Below are positions 23,643-37,518 of a stretch of 64,000 nucleotides of DNA, piece after piece; within the stretch, counting starts at the first letter, position 1; the number at the start of each line of letters is the position of its first letter. This stretch comes from Paenarthrobacter sp. DKR-5 (GTDB taxonomy: Bacteria; Actinomycetota; Actinomycetes; Actinomycetales; Micrococcaceae). A program made the translations under genes and the position numbers. The notes under the pieces were generated by a model. The model made no database searches. It was not told the origin of the DNA and worked only from the letters and a program-made list of their open reading frames with translations. Location: NCBI RefSeq assembly GCF_018531425.1, contig NZ_JAHBOI010000004.1:310001-374000 (forward strand), read 5' to 3'.

Positions 23643-24245
23643 CTACTCGCCCTGCGGCAGGTCCAGCCACTGGAACCAGCCGCGGTGCAGCACCAGCCAG
23701 GCGATCAGCCCGTAGCCGGCCTGCCCGGGAGTTCCGCCGTTGGCGGCGAGGTCGGTGCGCCACTGTTCGTGGTTGAGCAGCGGGGAAAAGGTGTCCACGT
23801 AGACGTGCTTGCGCCGCGTGGTCACGTCCGCGAAGGCGGCGTTCAGTTCGGCGAGGCGCTTGTTCTGCACCGGGTCCAGCGCCGGCGGCGGGCCGACGAC
23901 GAACACCCGGATGTTCAGTTGCGCGGCTCCGTCGAGGATGTTGGCAAGGTTGAGCCGGCTCCGGGCGGGGGAGAGGCCGAACTCGATGTCGCGGCCGGAG
24001 AGGCCGATGACGAGACGGTTCTCGTGGTAGTCGTCGAAGCGGCGGCCGGCCTCCTGCAGCCAGCGTGCGGCGAGGGCTTCGGTGCCTTCCTGGGGCGCAG
24101 CCAGGGCGAACGCCTCCAGCGAGGCGAGGCCGTCCTGCGGGGTGCGTGCGATGGTCCGGCCCCACCAGCCGAGCGCTCGGGGATCACCGACGCCGGCCAG
24201 GAGTTCGTCTCCAACGGCGGCAATCCGCAGTTTCCTGTCCTCCAC
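23643..24245 (-). CDS. SGNH/GDSL hydrolase-like protein, probable pseudoenzyme
   Basis: A 200-residue protein with the SGNH fold order: block I IAAVGDELLAG (residues 8-18), block III LVIGLSGRD (78-86), the NIRVFVVGPPPAL strand and the final GTPGQAGYGLIAWLV block. Every catalytic position is changed: Ser to Glu (E14), Asn of GxND to Arg (R85), Asp to Asn (N169) and His to Thr (T172). It should not hydrolyse esters by the usual mechanism. The GTG at 24245 with AGGGAAGG upstream is preferred over a TTG at 24251. It lies downstream of kgd beyond a strong terminator. Role unknown. Confidence 0.75.
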   Translation of the reverse strand: MEDRKLRIAAVGDELLAGVGDPRALGWWGRTIARTPQDGLASLEAFALAAPQEGTEALAARWLQEAGRRFDDYHENRLVIGLSGRDIEFGLSPARSRLNLANILDGAAQLNIRVFVVGPPPALDPVQNKRLAELNAAFADVTTRRKHVYVDTFSPLLNHEQWRTDLAANGGTPGQAGYGLIAWLVLHRGWFQWLDLPQGE

Positions 24246-24292
24246 AATCAAACCTTCCCTGTGCGGCGGCGCCGCTGTTGTTGCCGGTGGAT

Positions 24293-24334
24293 ACGGCTCC
24301 GCCCGGCCCGCTGAACGGGGCCGGGCGGAGCCGT
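24293..24334 (-). terminator. kgd terminator
   Basis: A perfect 16-bp stem ACGGCTCCGCCCGGCC/GGCCGGGCGGAGCCGT with a 10-base loop, starting five bases past the kgd stop codon. No T-run follows. Confidence 0.75.
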
Positions 24335-24338
24335 GACG

Positions 24339-29933
<5,595 letters not shown>

Positions 29934-29978
29934 CGGAACCGCTTGCCGCCGGGACCGGTCCTGTAAAATAGTCAACCT

Positions 29979-30107
29979 ATGGAGAGTTCCTCACGGGGCC
30001 GGCGCAGGAGGCCGCGAAGTACCGCGACTGCCCGCCATGCCGGCAGACCCCGTCCCTGTGCCCACCCGTCCGTGCCGTCGCCCGCCCGTCCCAAGGCGGC
30101 TGCCTGA
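29979..30107 (+). CDS. 42-residue Pro/Arg-rich upstream frame before CNNM pair
   Basis: ATG at 29979 opens a 42-residue frame with 10 Arg, clustered at 6-13, and 7 Pro (12, 24, 26, 30, 33, 35, 38), ending in KAAA. Its TGA (30105-30107) is directly followed by the ATG of the membrane protein gene. TAAAAT at 29964-29969, with TTGCCG 15 bases before it, would start transcription within a few bases of this ATG, so the frame would be nearly leaderless. The arrangement suggests a leader peptide or translational coupling; no peptide evidence exists. Confidence 0.4.
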   Translation: MESSSRGRRRRPRSTATARHAGRPRPCAHPSVPSPARPKAAA

Positions 30108-31463
30108 ATGGATTGGCTGCTGCTCGCCGCAGGATTGCTCCTCGTGCTCGGTACCGGCTTCTTCGTGGCCGTGGAGTTCTCCCTCGTGGCGCTGGACCAG
30201 GCCACGGTACAGCGCGCCGTCGACGACGGGGACACCCGTGCCGAACCGCTGCTGCGCTGCCTGAAGTCCCTCTCCACCCAGCTTTCCAGCTGTCAGCTGG
30301 GCATCACGCTGACCACCCTGCTGACTGGTTTCGTCCTCGACGCAGCCTTCGGCTCGCTGCTGCAGCCGCCGCTGGCCGCCGTCGGCATCCCGGCAGAGGC
30401 GCTTGAACCCGTGGCGCTGACCGCCGGCATGGCCGTCGCCACGGTGCTGTCCATGCTCATCGGCGAGCTCGTGCCGAAGAACATGGCCATCTCCCTGTCC
30501 TTGCCCCTGGGCCGGGCCGTCGCCGGGCCGCAGCTGATCTTCACTGCCGTCTTCAAGCCGGCAATCATCGTGCTCAACGGCTTCTCCAACAAGGTGCTGC
30601 ACTTGTTCGGACTGGAGGCCAAGGAGGAAATCTCCGGCGCCCGTTCCCCCGGGGAGCTGGCGTCGCTGGTGCGCCGCTCGGCCGAAATGGGAACGCTCGA
30701 CGCCGGAACGGCCAACTTCGTCGCCAAGACGCTCAGCTTCGCCAGCCGGACCGCTGCCGACGTGATGACGCCGCGGATCCGGGTCGAGACGATCGACGCG
30801 GACCAGTCCGTGGCCGACATCCTCGCCGCCGCCCGCCGGACGGGCTTTTCGCGCTTCCCGGTCATCGGCGACTCGCCCGACGACATCCGCGGCGTCGTGC
30901 ACATCAAGAAGGCCGTGGCGGTGCCCCAGGCCCGGCGCGCCGGGCTGGAAGCGGGCGCCATCATGACCGACGTCCTCCGGGTCCCGGAGACCATCCACCT
31001 CGATTCGCTGCTCGCCGAGCTGCGCGAAGGGAACCTGCAGCTGGCCGTTGTGCTCGACGAGTACGGCGGCACGGCCGGGGTGGCCACGCTGGAGGACCTG
31101 GTCGAGGAAATCGTCGGCGAGGTCTCGGACGAACACGACCGCAACAAGCCCGGGGTGCTGCAGAGCGCGGCCGGCAGCTGGTACTTCCCGGGCCTGATGC
31201 GCCCGGACGAGGTGACGGAGCAGGTGCCCGGGCTGGTGGTGCCCGATGACCCGGCGTACGAGACGGTGGGCGGTTTCATCATGTCGCGGCTGGGCCGGAT
31301 CGCCGAAGTCGGCGACCACATCGAGGTCGAGGGCGGAGTGTTGCTGGTGGAGCGGATGGAGGGCCGCCGCGTGGACAGGATCGCCTTCACGCCGGCCGCC
31401 GGGGACGACGCGGATACCGGTGCAGGCACCGGACCGGGCACGGATGAAGGGGGCCAGGCATGA
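30108..31463 (+). CDS. CNNM/HlyC-CorC family membrane protein, full length
   Basis: A 451-residue protein with an N-terminal DUF21/CNNM transmembrane domain (three or four helices, residues 1-150, including SSCQLGITLTTLLTGF), a cytosolic CBS pair (about 205-335: VMTPRIRVETID; VLDEYGGTAGVATLEDLVEE) and a C-terminal CorC_HlyC domain (about 345-430). Such proteins are often annotated as hemolysins but are linked to Mg2+/Co2+ efflux. The ATG abuts the stop of a 42-residue upstream frame and no separate ribosome-binding site is evident. The end overlaps the next paralogue as ATGA. Confidence 0.9.
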   Translation: MDWLLLAAGLLLVLGTGFFVAVEFSLVALDQATVQRAVDDGDTRAEPLLRCLKSLSTQLSSCQLGITLTTLLTGFVLDAAFGSLLQPPLAAVGIPAEALEPVALTAGMAVATVLSMLIGELVPKNMAISLSLPLGRAVAGPQLIFTAVFKPAIIVLNGFSNKVLHLFGLEAKEEISGARSPGELASLVRRSAEMGTLDAGTANFVAKTLSFASRTAADVMTPRIRVETIDADQSVADILAAARRTGFSRFPVIGDSPDDIRGVVHIKKAVAVPQARRAGLEAGAIMTDVLRVPETIHLDSLLAELREGNLQLAVVLDEYGGTAGVATLEDLVEEIVGEVSDEHDRNKPGVLQSAAGSWYFPGLMRPDEVTEQVPGLVVPDDPAYETVGGFIMSRLGRIAEVGDHIEVEGGVLLVERMEGRRVDRIAFTPAAGDDADTGAGTGPGTDEGGQA

Positions 31464-32527
31464 GCGACTGGGCCGGAATCCTGTGGCTGGTGGTCCTGCT
31501 GCTGGGCAACGCGTTCTTTGTGGCCTCGGAGTTCGCGGTGATGTCCGCCCGGCGCAGCCAGATCGAGCCGCTCGCCGAGGCCGGCTCGAAACGGGCCGCC
31601 ACGACGCTGCTGGCCATGGAAAATGTTTCCCTGATGCTCGCCTGCGCCCAGCTGGGCATCACGGTCTGCTCGCTGCTGATCCTGAATGTGGCCGAGCCCG
31701 CCATCCACCACCTGCTCGGGGACCCGCTGCACCTGCTCGGGCTGCCCGCAGAGGTGGCGTCCTCGGCCGCCTTCGTCATCGCGCTGCTCATCGTCACTTT
31801 CCTCCACGTGACCTTCGGCGAAATGGTGCCGAAGAACATCTCGGTCTCCGTGGCGGACAAGGCGGCCCTGCTGCTCGCACCCCCGCTGGTGTTCATTGCC
31901 CGGATCCTGCGGCCCGTGATCGTCACGCTGAACTGGCTGGCGAATCACACCCTGCGCCTGCTAGGCGTGGAGCCGAAGTCCGAGGTGTCCTCGTCTTTTA
32001 CGCTCGAGGAGGTCCAGTCCATCGTGCAGGAGTCCACGCGGCACGGGCTGGTGGACGACGAATCCGGCATCATTTCCGGCGCACTGGAGTTCTCCGGGTA
32101 CACCGCCCGGCGGATCATGGTCCCGCTCGAGAACGTGGTGAAGCTGCCGACGACCACCACACCGGCCGAGTTCGAGCGGGCGGTCCGGCGCACGGGTTTC
32201 TCCCGCTTCCCGCTGATCGCCGGGGACGGGGGACTGACCGGGTACCTGCACATCAAGGACGTGCTCTCGATCCCTGAGGCGGACTACCGTTCTCCGGTGG
32301 CGGTCGGCCGCGTCCGGTCGCTGGCGAATCTGGGCCTGGATGACGAGATCGAGGACGTGCTGGCGGTCATGCAACGCACCGGGTCCCATCTGGCACGGGT
32401 GATGGAGCCGGACGGCTCGACGCGCGGGGTCCTGTTCCTTGAGGACGTGATCGAACAGCTGGTCGGAGAAATCCGCGACGCGACGCAGGCCACCGGTATC
32501 CGCAGGTTCAACGACACGGCCGGCTAG
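31460..32527 (+). CDS. CNNM/HlyC-CorC family membrane protein, short paralogue
   Basis: A 355-residue paralogue of the preceding protein. It has the CNNM membrane domain (residues 1-185, with NAFFVASEFAVMSARRSQIE and AQLGITVCSLLI) and a CBS pair (about 215-340, with RRIMVPLENVVKLP and GVLFLEDVIEQLVGEI), but stops soon after, without the CorC_HlyC domain. Tandem long-short pairs of this family are common in actinobacteria and may form heterodimers. The ATG overlaps the stop of the long paralogue, so both are made together. Confidence 0.9.
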   Translation: MSDWAGILWLVVLLLGNAFFVASEFAVMSARRSQIEPLAEAGSKRAATTLLAMENVSLMLACAQLGITVCSLLILNVAEPAIHHLLGDPLHLLGLPAEVASSAAFVIALLIVTFLHVTFGEMVPKNISVSVADKAALLLAPPLVFIARILRPVIVTLNWLANHTLRLLGVEPKSEVSSSFTLEEVQSIVQESTRHGLVDDESGIISGALEFSGYTARRIMVPLENVVKLPTTTTPAEFERAVRRTGFSRFPLIAGDGGLTGYLHIKDVLSIPEADYRSPVAVGRVRSLANLGLDDEIEDVLAVMQRTGSHLARVMEPDGSTRGVLFLEDVIEQLVGEIRDATQATGIRRFNDTAG

Positions 32528-32556
32528 GACCGCCCGGGGACGTCAGGACCCCAAAG

Positions 32557-32614
32557 TGCGAACGGTTCGCATTTGTGGCTAGAATGGCAACGCTGTAAAT
32601 GTTTCCCATTCTCA
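32557..32614 (+). promoter_or_regulatory. promoter and candidate Zur site before znuA
   Basis: A perfect 15-bp palindrome TGCGAACGGTTCGCA (32557-32571) overlaps a possible -35, followed 17 bases on by TAGAAT (32580-32585) as -10. At 32600-32614 TGTTTCCCATTCTCA matches the right half of the actinobacterial Zur consensus (ATTTTCA) but not the left half. Zinc repression is expected from the gene context; which element is the operator is open. Confidence 0.45.
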
Positions 32615-32640
32615 TTTGTTCCCGTTGCCCTGGAGTCCGC

Positions 32641-33564
32641 GTGCGCCGTCCGTTCCCCGCCCTGCTGCTTGCCGGCGTCCTCGGCGCCGCGCTGGTGCTG
32701 ACCGGATGCGGGTCGACGGCGGCCAACAAGGATGGCCGGGTGTCCGTCGTTGCGTCCACCAATGTGTACGGGGACCTTGCGCGGACCATCGGCGGCGGGA
32801 AGGTGGCCGTCACCTCGATCATCGACAAGGTCAGCCAGGACCCGCACTCGTACGAGGCGGACGCCAGGGACAAGCTGGCTATCTCACGGGCGGCGGTGCT
32901 GATCGAGAACGGCAGCGGCTACGACCCCTTCCTGCGCAAACTCGCCGGGGATGCCGGGGTGGACAGCAACAGGATCATCACCGCCTCCGCGGTGTCCGGC
33001 TTGCCGGGCTACGGCAGCGCCGACTTCAACGAGCACGTCTGGTACAGCTTCGACGCGATGACCCGCACCGCTGACGCCGTGGCCGCGAAGCTGGCGCAGG
33101 CGGACCCGACGGACGCCGGGACCTTCCGGACGAACGCGGCGGCGTTCAAGAAGTCGCTCGCGCAGCTGGCGGCCCGCGCCGCGGCCGTCAAGGCGGCCCA
33201 TCCCGGCACACCCGCCGCGGTGACCGAGCTCGTGCCGCTGTACCTGCTGCAGGCGTGCGGCTTCCGCGACGTCACCCCCGAACAGTTCACTTCCGCCATC
33301 GAGGCCGGCAGCGACGTCCCTCCCGGGGTGCTCAAGGCCGCCACCGACCAGCTCTCCGGCGGCGAAGCGAAGCTGCTCGCCTACAACAGCCAGACCGAAG
33401 GCCCGCAGACGCGGGTGCTCAAGCGCGCCGCCGAATCCGCAGGGGTGCCCGTCGTGGACTTCAGTGAGACGCTGCCGGCGGGCCAGGACTACCTGCAGTG
33501 GATGGGGTCCAACCTGGACAACGTTGCCGCCGCCGTCGCCCGCACCGCAGGGGGCAGGGCGTGA
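32641..33564 (+). CDS. znuA: metal (zinc) ABC transporter substrate-binding lipoprotein
   Basis: A 307-residue cluster A-I binding protein. A lipoprotein signal ends in LVLTGC (Cys23), so it is anchored outside the membrane. Family blocks are VSVVASTNVYGDLARTIGG, DPHSYEADARDKL and NEHVWYSFDAM, whose histidines are metal ligands. The His-rich loop of Gram-negative ZnuA is missing. The GTG at 32641 with TGGAGT upstream is chosen because it gives a proper signal peptide; a start at 32599 adds a charged stretch. It is the first gene of znuACB, with zur convergent at the end. Confidence 0.88.
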   Translation: MRRPFPALLLAGVLGAALVLTGCGSTAANKDGRVSVVASTNVYGDLARTIGGGKVAVTSIIDKVSQDPHSYEADARDKLAISRAAVLIENGSGYDPFLRKLAGDAGVDSNRIITASAVSGLPGYGSADFNEHVWYSFDAMTRTADAVAAKLAQADPTDAGTFRTNAAAFKKSLAQLAARAAAVKAAHPGTPAAVTELVPLYLLQACGFRDVTPEQFTSAIEAGSDVPPGVLKAATDQLSGGEAKLLAYNSQTEGPQTRVLKRAAESAGVPVVDFSETLPAGQDYLQWMGSNLDNVAAAVARTAGGRA

Positions 33565-34388
33565 ACCGGGGGCCGGCCTCCGTGACCGGCCGGCCGGTGG
33601 TCAGCATGCGCGGCGCCGGCCTGCGCTTCGGCGAGCGGGTGCTGTGGGAAGGCCTGGACCTGGACATCCAGCCGGGGGAGTTCTTCGCCGTCCTCGGCCC
33701 CAACGGCAGCGGCAAGACCAGCTTCCTGAAGGTGCTGCTGGGCCTGCAGCAGCTCTCCTCCGGATCGGTCACCCTCGGCGGCCGCCCGGTGGAACGCGGC
33801 AGCCGCATGATCGGGTACATCCCGCAGCAAAAATCCTTCGCGCCGGACACCCCGCTGCGCGCCCGCGACCTCGTCGGGCTCGGCCTGGACGGCCACCGCT
33901 GGGGGCTGCCGCTGCGCACCAAGGGCCTGAACCAGCGGGTGCGTGCCCTGCTGGAGGAAGTCGGCGCCGCAGACTACGCCGATGTGCCCGTCGGCCAGCT
34001 CTCCGGCGGCGAGCAGCAGCGGCTGCGGGCGGCGCAGGCGCTGGCCTCCGAGCCGCAGGTGCTGCTCTGCGACGAGCCGCTGCTGTCCCTGGACCTGCAC
34101 CACCAGCAGGCCGTCAGCTCCCTGGTGAACCGGCAGTGCCACGAGCGCGGCAGTGCCGTCGTCTTCGTCACCCACGAAATCAACCCGATCATCGATTACG
34201 TCGACAGGGTTCTCTACCTTGCCGGCGGACGGTTCCGCGTCGGCAGACCCGAGGATGTCATGACCACCGAGGTGCTTTCGGACCTGTACGGCAGCCGCGT
34301 CGAGGTGATCCGCGCCAACGGCCGGCTCATCGTCGTCGGCGTTCCCGACGCGACCACGCACCACCACCACGGCGAGGAGGTGCTCTGA
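33561..34388 (+). CDS. znuC: metal (zinc) ABC transporter ATP-binding protein
   Basis: A 275-residue ABC ATPase. Walker A LGPNGSGKTSFLK, Q-loop IPQQKSF, signature QLSGGEQQRLR, Walker B VLLCDEPLLSLD and switch His in VTHEINP are all present. The C-terminus carries a short histidine cluster (HHHHGEE) that might bind the metal. The GTG start overlaps the znuA stop by four bases and the gene overlaps znuB by one base, so the three components are translated as a unit. Confidence 0.9.
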   Translation: MNRGPASVTGRPVVSMRGAGLRFGERVLWEGLDLDIQPGEFFAVLGPNGSGKTSFLKVLLGLQQLSSGSVTLGGRPVERGSRMIGYIPQQKSFAPDTPLRARDLVGLGLDGHRWGLPLRTKGLNQRVRALLEEVGAADYADVPVGQLSGGEQQRLRAAQALASEPQVLLCDEPLLSLDLHHQQAVSSLVNRQCHERGSAVVFVTHEINPIIDYVDRVLYLAGGRFRVGRPEDVMTTEVLSDLYGSRVEVIRANGRLIVVGVPDATTHHHHGEEVL

Positions 34389-35266
34389 TGGATTTCGCGG
34401 ACCTGCTGCATTCGGTTTTCAACTTCGACGACTACGCCGACCTGCTCCCGTTGGTGCAGAACTCCCTGATCGCCGGGGCGGTGCTCGGCGTGCTCGGCGG
34501 CCTGATCGGCACCTTCGTGATGAAGCGGGACCTCGCCTTCGCCGTCCACGGCATCTCCGAACTATCCTTTGCCGGCGCTGCCTTCGCCCTGCTCATCGGC
34601 GCCAACATCGTCATCGGCTCGCTCGTCGGATCGGTGCTCGCGGCGCTGCTGCTGGCCGTGATGGGGGTCCGTGCGCGGGACCGGAACTCGATCATCGGCG
34701 TCATCATGCCCTTCGGGCTCGGCCTGGGCATCCTGTTCCTCGCCCTGTACGAGGGCCGGGCCGCGAACAAGTTCGGACTGCTCACCGGCCAGATCGTGTC
34801 CGTGGACACCGTGCAGCTGAACATCCTGGCCGGGACCGCGCTGGCCGTGATGGCCGTGCTCGCGGTGATCTGGCGCCCGCTGACCTTCGCCAGCGTTGAT
34901 CCGGACCTGGCCGAGGCGCGCGGGGTGCCGGTGCGCTTCCTGTCCCTGGCGTTCATGTTTCTGCTCGGCGTATCGGTGGCGTTGTCCATCCAGGTGGTGG
35001 GGGCGCTGCTGGTGCTCGCACTGCTGATCACCCCGGCGGCCGCGGCGATGAAGGTGACCAGCTCGCCGTGGCTGGTGGTGCTGCTCAGCGTGGCCTTCGC
35101 GGTGACGGCGATCGTGGGCGGCATCCTGCTCTCGCTTGGCGGCCGGATCCCGATCAGCCCGTACGTCACGACGATCTCGTTCCTGATCTACGTGGTGTGC
35201 CGCTCGCTGGGTTCGCTGCGGCGGCGCAGCGGACGCAACGGCCGCCGGGTGCCTGCGGAGGCGTAA
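34388..35266 (+). CDS. znuB: metal (zinc) ABC transporter permease
   Basis: A 292-residue membrane protein with eight to nine helices, matching the ABC-3 permease family of zinc/manganese importers (SLIAGAVLGVLGGLIGTFVM; HGISELSFAGAAFALL; VGALLVLALLITPAAAA). Start ATG at 34388 overlaps the znuC stop. It ends nine bases from the convergent zur gene. Confidence 0.92.
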   Translation: MDFADLLHSVFNFDDYADLLPLVQNSLIAGAVLGVLGGLIGTFVMKRDLAFAVHGISELSFAGAAFALLIGANIVIGSLVGSVLAALLLAVMGVRARDRNSIIGVIMPFGLGLGILFLALYEGRAANKFGLLTGQIVSVDTVQLNILAGTALAVMAVLAVIWRPLTFASVDPDLAEARGVPVRFLSLAFMFLLGVSVALSIQVVGALLVLALLITPAAAAMKVTSSPWLVVLLSVAFAVTAIVGGILLSLGGRIPISPYVTTISFLIYVVCRSLGSLRRRSGRNGRRVPAEA

Positions 35267-35275
35267 GGCGCAGTC

Positions 35276-35689
35276 TCAGCCCTGGCGGGCGGCGCAGTCG
35301 GGACAGAGGCCGAAAATCTCGACCGTGTGGTCCACGCTGGTGAAGCCGTGCGCGGCGGCAACCTTCGAGGCCCAGCTCTCCACGGCGGGCGCTTCCAGCT
35401 CCACGGTCTTCCCGCAGCCGCGGCAGACCAGGTGGTGGTGGTGCTCGGCGACTGCGCAGCGCCGGTACACCGCCTCGCCGTCGGCGTTGCGCAGCACATC
35501 CACCCGGCCGTCCTCGGCCAAGGCCTGAAGGATACGGTAGGTGGTGGCGAGTGAGACCGAGGCACCGCGTTCATGCAGCAGGCGGTAGAGCTCCTGGGTG
35601 CTGACGAAGTCCTCGAGCTCATCGAGGGCGGCGCTGACGGCCACGCGCTGCTTGGTGACGCGCTGTTCGCGCCCGGCGTCCTGGCTCAT
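35276..35689 (-). CDS. zur: Fur family regulator, probable zinc uptake regulator Zur
   Basis: A 137-residue Fur-family repressor: winged helix (residues 8-80, TKQRVAVSAALDELEDFVST; VSLATTYRILQALAEDG) and dimerisation domain with HHHHLVCRGCG, a structural CxxC pair, and the closing CPDC. The pairing with znuACB points to zinc rather than iron. It is convergent with znuB, with only nine bases between stops. The ATG at 35689 follows a GAGGGGGTGAGG ribosome-binding region. Confidence 0.88.
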   Translation of the reverse strand: MSQDAGREQRVTKQRVAVSAALDELEDFVSTQELYRLLHERGASVSLATTYRILQALAEDGRVDVLRNADGEAVYRRCAVAEHHHHLVCRGCGKTVELEAPAVESWASKVAAAHGFTSVDHTVEIFGLCPDCAARQG

Positions 35690-35781
35690 GCCTCACCCCC
35701 TCGTCCTGGAACTGATTCGCAACACCCAAGGTTATCAGCCGGGCTCCCCGCTGCGGCTGCCCGGGCAACGGGAGCGGGCAG

Positions 35782-35787
35782 TAGGCT
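35782..35787 (+). promoter_or_regulatory. -10 hexamer (TAGGCT) of leaderless MBL-fold gene
   Basis: TAGGCT, exactly six bases, then ATG at 35794; no ribosome-binding site precedes the ATG. This is the pattern of leaderless mRNAs. Confidence 0.5.
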
Positions 35788-35793
35788 GGGCGC

Positions 35794-36450
35794 ATGAAGC
35801 TGACCAAGTACACCCATGCCTGCGTCCGCCTGGAGCAGGACGGCCGCGTCCTCGTCCTCGATCCCGGCGTCTTTTCCGAAGCCGCCGAAGCCCTGGCCGG
35901 TGCCGGGGCGGTGCTCATCACCCACGAACACGCCGACCACCTCGACGCCGACGCCGTCACGGCGGCCCTGGCCGCGGACCCGGCATTGACCGTCCATGCC
36001 CCGGCAGGGGTGGCGGCTGAGCTGCGCAGCAAGGCCCCTGAGGCGGCGGAACGGATCATCGACGCCGTGCCGGGGCAGTCCTTTGACGCCGCGGGTTTCG
36101 CGGTGCGCACTTTCGGCGGCCAGCATGCGCTGATCCATCCCGCGATCCCCGTGGTGGCAAACATCGGCTACCTCATCGAGGAGAACGTCTTCCACCCGGG
36201 CGACTCCTTCACGGTGCCGGACGGCCTTGAGGTGAAGACCTTGCTGGTCCCGCTGCACGCGCCCTGGTCCAAGGTCGGCGAGGTGATCGACTTCGTCGTC
36301 GCCGTGCGGGCGCCCAAGGCCTACCCGGTGCACGACTCGCTGCTGACCGAGACGGGGCGCACGATGGTCGAGGGCCACGTGCAGCGGATCGGCAGCCGCT
36401 ACGGCAGCAGCTACGAGCACCTGGACCCGCGCCAGACCGTCGAGGTGTAA
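35794..36450 (+). CDS. MBL-fold metallo-hydrolase (UlaG-like)
   Basis: A 218-residue metallo-beta-lactamase-fold protein: the metal motif is ITHEHADHLD (HxHxDH, about residues 48-57), and later ligands lie in GGQHALIHP, HPGDSF and PVHDSLL. Length and sequence fit the small UlaG/YtxC-like branch that includes lactonases and uncharacterised hydrolases. The start ATG at 35794 is probably leaderless. The substrate is unknown and the neighbours give no hint. Confidence 0.85.
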   Translation: MKLTKYTHACVRLEQDGRVLVLDPGVFSEAAEALAGAGAVLITHEHADHLDADAVTAALAADPALTVHAPAGVAAELRSKAPEAAERIIDAVPGQSFDAAGFAVRTFGGQHALIHPAIPVVANIGYLIEENVFHPGDSFTVPDGLEVKTLLVPLHAPWSKVGEVIDFVVAVRAPKAYPVHDSLLTETGRTMVEGHVQRIGSRYGSSYEHLDPRQTVEV

Positions 36451-36485
36451 GCGGCCGGACTAGCCGGCCCGGCTAAACGGCCGAC

Positions 36486-37376
36486 TCAGCGGCGGCGCGC
36501 GGCGTCCGTCGTCGTCGTGCTGATCCGGTAGAGGCTGGTGGAGGCGGCGATGTAAAGGTCGCGCCCGTCGGGTCCGCCAAAGCACAGGTTGCCGACGCGC
36601 TCCGGCACCGGGATCCGCTGCAGCACGCGGCCTTCAGCGTCGAGCACCTGCACGGCGTCCTCGCTGGAGGTCCAGATCCTGCCCTCGACGTCCACGCGGA
36701 AGCCGTCCGGGACGCCGGGTTCGATCACCGCGAGCGTCCGTCCGTACTTGCAGCGCCGGCCGTCGACGACGTCGTAGGCGCGGATGTGGTGCCGGCCGCC
36801 GGGAACGAGCGCGGCGGAGGTGTCCGAGACGTAGAGCACGGACTCGTCCGGGGAAAAAGCGAGGCCGTTCGGGTCCTCCATGTCCATGATCACGGGGTGC
36901 AGCTCACCGGTGGCGGGGACGAAGCGGAACACGTAGTGGTCCCGGTACTCGCGCTCACCCGGATGGCCCTCCGCGGGCTGGACGATGCCGTACGCGGGGT
37001 CGGTGAACCAAACGGCGCCGTCGGAGGAGACGACGATGTCGTTGGGGGAGTTGAAGCGGACCCCGTTCCAGCGGTCCACGAGCGTCTCCGGCACGCCGTC
37101 CACCTCGCGTTCGACGGCGCGGCGGCCGTGCGAGCACTGCAGCACCGTCCCGTCCAGGTCCAGCGTGCGGCCGTTGGTGAATTCCACGTCCTCGCGGTGC
37201 ACCCGGCAGCTGCCGTCGGCAGGGCGGTATTCCAGGATGCGGTTGCCGGGGATGTCGCTCCAGCGGACCACCCCCGGATCGTCCAGCCAGACCGGTCCCT
37301 CGCTCCAGGTGGCACCGGTGGCGACGCGTTCGAGCCGGGCGCCGGGCGGGAGCAGGGATTCTTCGCTGGGGGCCAC
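36486..37376 (-). CDS. SMP-30/gluconolactonase family protein
   Basis: A 296-residue six-bladed beta-propeller lactonase. The metal site residues are recognisable: Glu in WSEGPVW (E26), Asn in FNSPNDIVV and Asp in SDESVLYVSD-type blades, with WFTDPAYGI and DPNGLAFSPDE as family blocks. It probably hydrolyses a sugar lactone such as gluconolactone. The start is GTG at 37376 with AAAGGAGAATC upstream. The C-terminus ends in TTTTDAARRR. It is divergent from the sulfurtransferase gene. Confidence 0.88.
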   Translation of the reverse strand: MAPSEESLLPPGARLERVATGATWSEGPVWLDDPGVVRWSDIPGNRILEYRPADGSCRVHREDVEFTNGRTLDLDGTVLQCSHGRRAVEREVDGVPETLVDRWNGVRFNSPNDIVVSSDGAVWFTDPAYGIVQPAEGHPGEREYRDHYVFRFVPATGELHPVIMDMEDPNGLAFSPDESVLYVSDTSAALVPGGRHHIRAYDVVDGRRCKYGRTLAVIEPGVPDGFRVDVEGRIWTSSEDAVQVLDAEGRVLQRIPVPERVGNLCFGGPDGRDLYIAASTSLYRISTTTTDAARRR

Positions 37377-37518
37377 GGGGGATTCTCCTTTGCCGGGTGA
37401 GCAGATGGTGGTGACGCAGGTGGTGGTGACACTGTAGCCCGGCGCAGGGCGCCGGCGGCTTAGAGTGGCTTAACCGCCCACCAGGCGGACAGCAGCGGGA
37501 GAACTCCAAGGAGATGAA

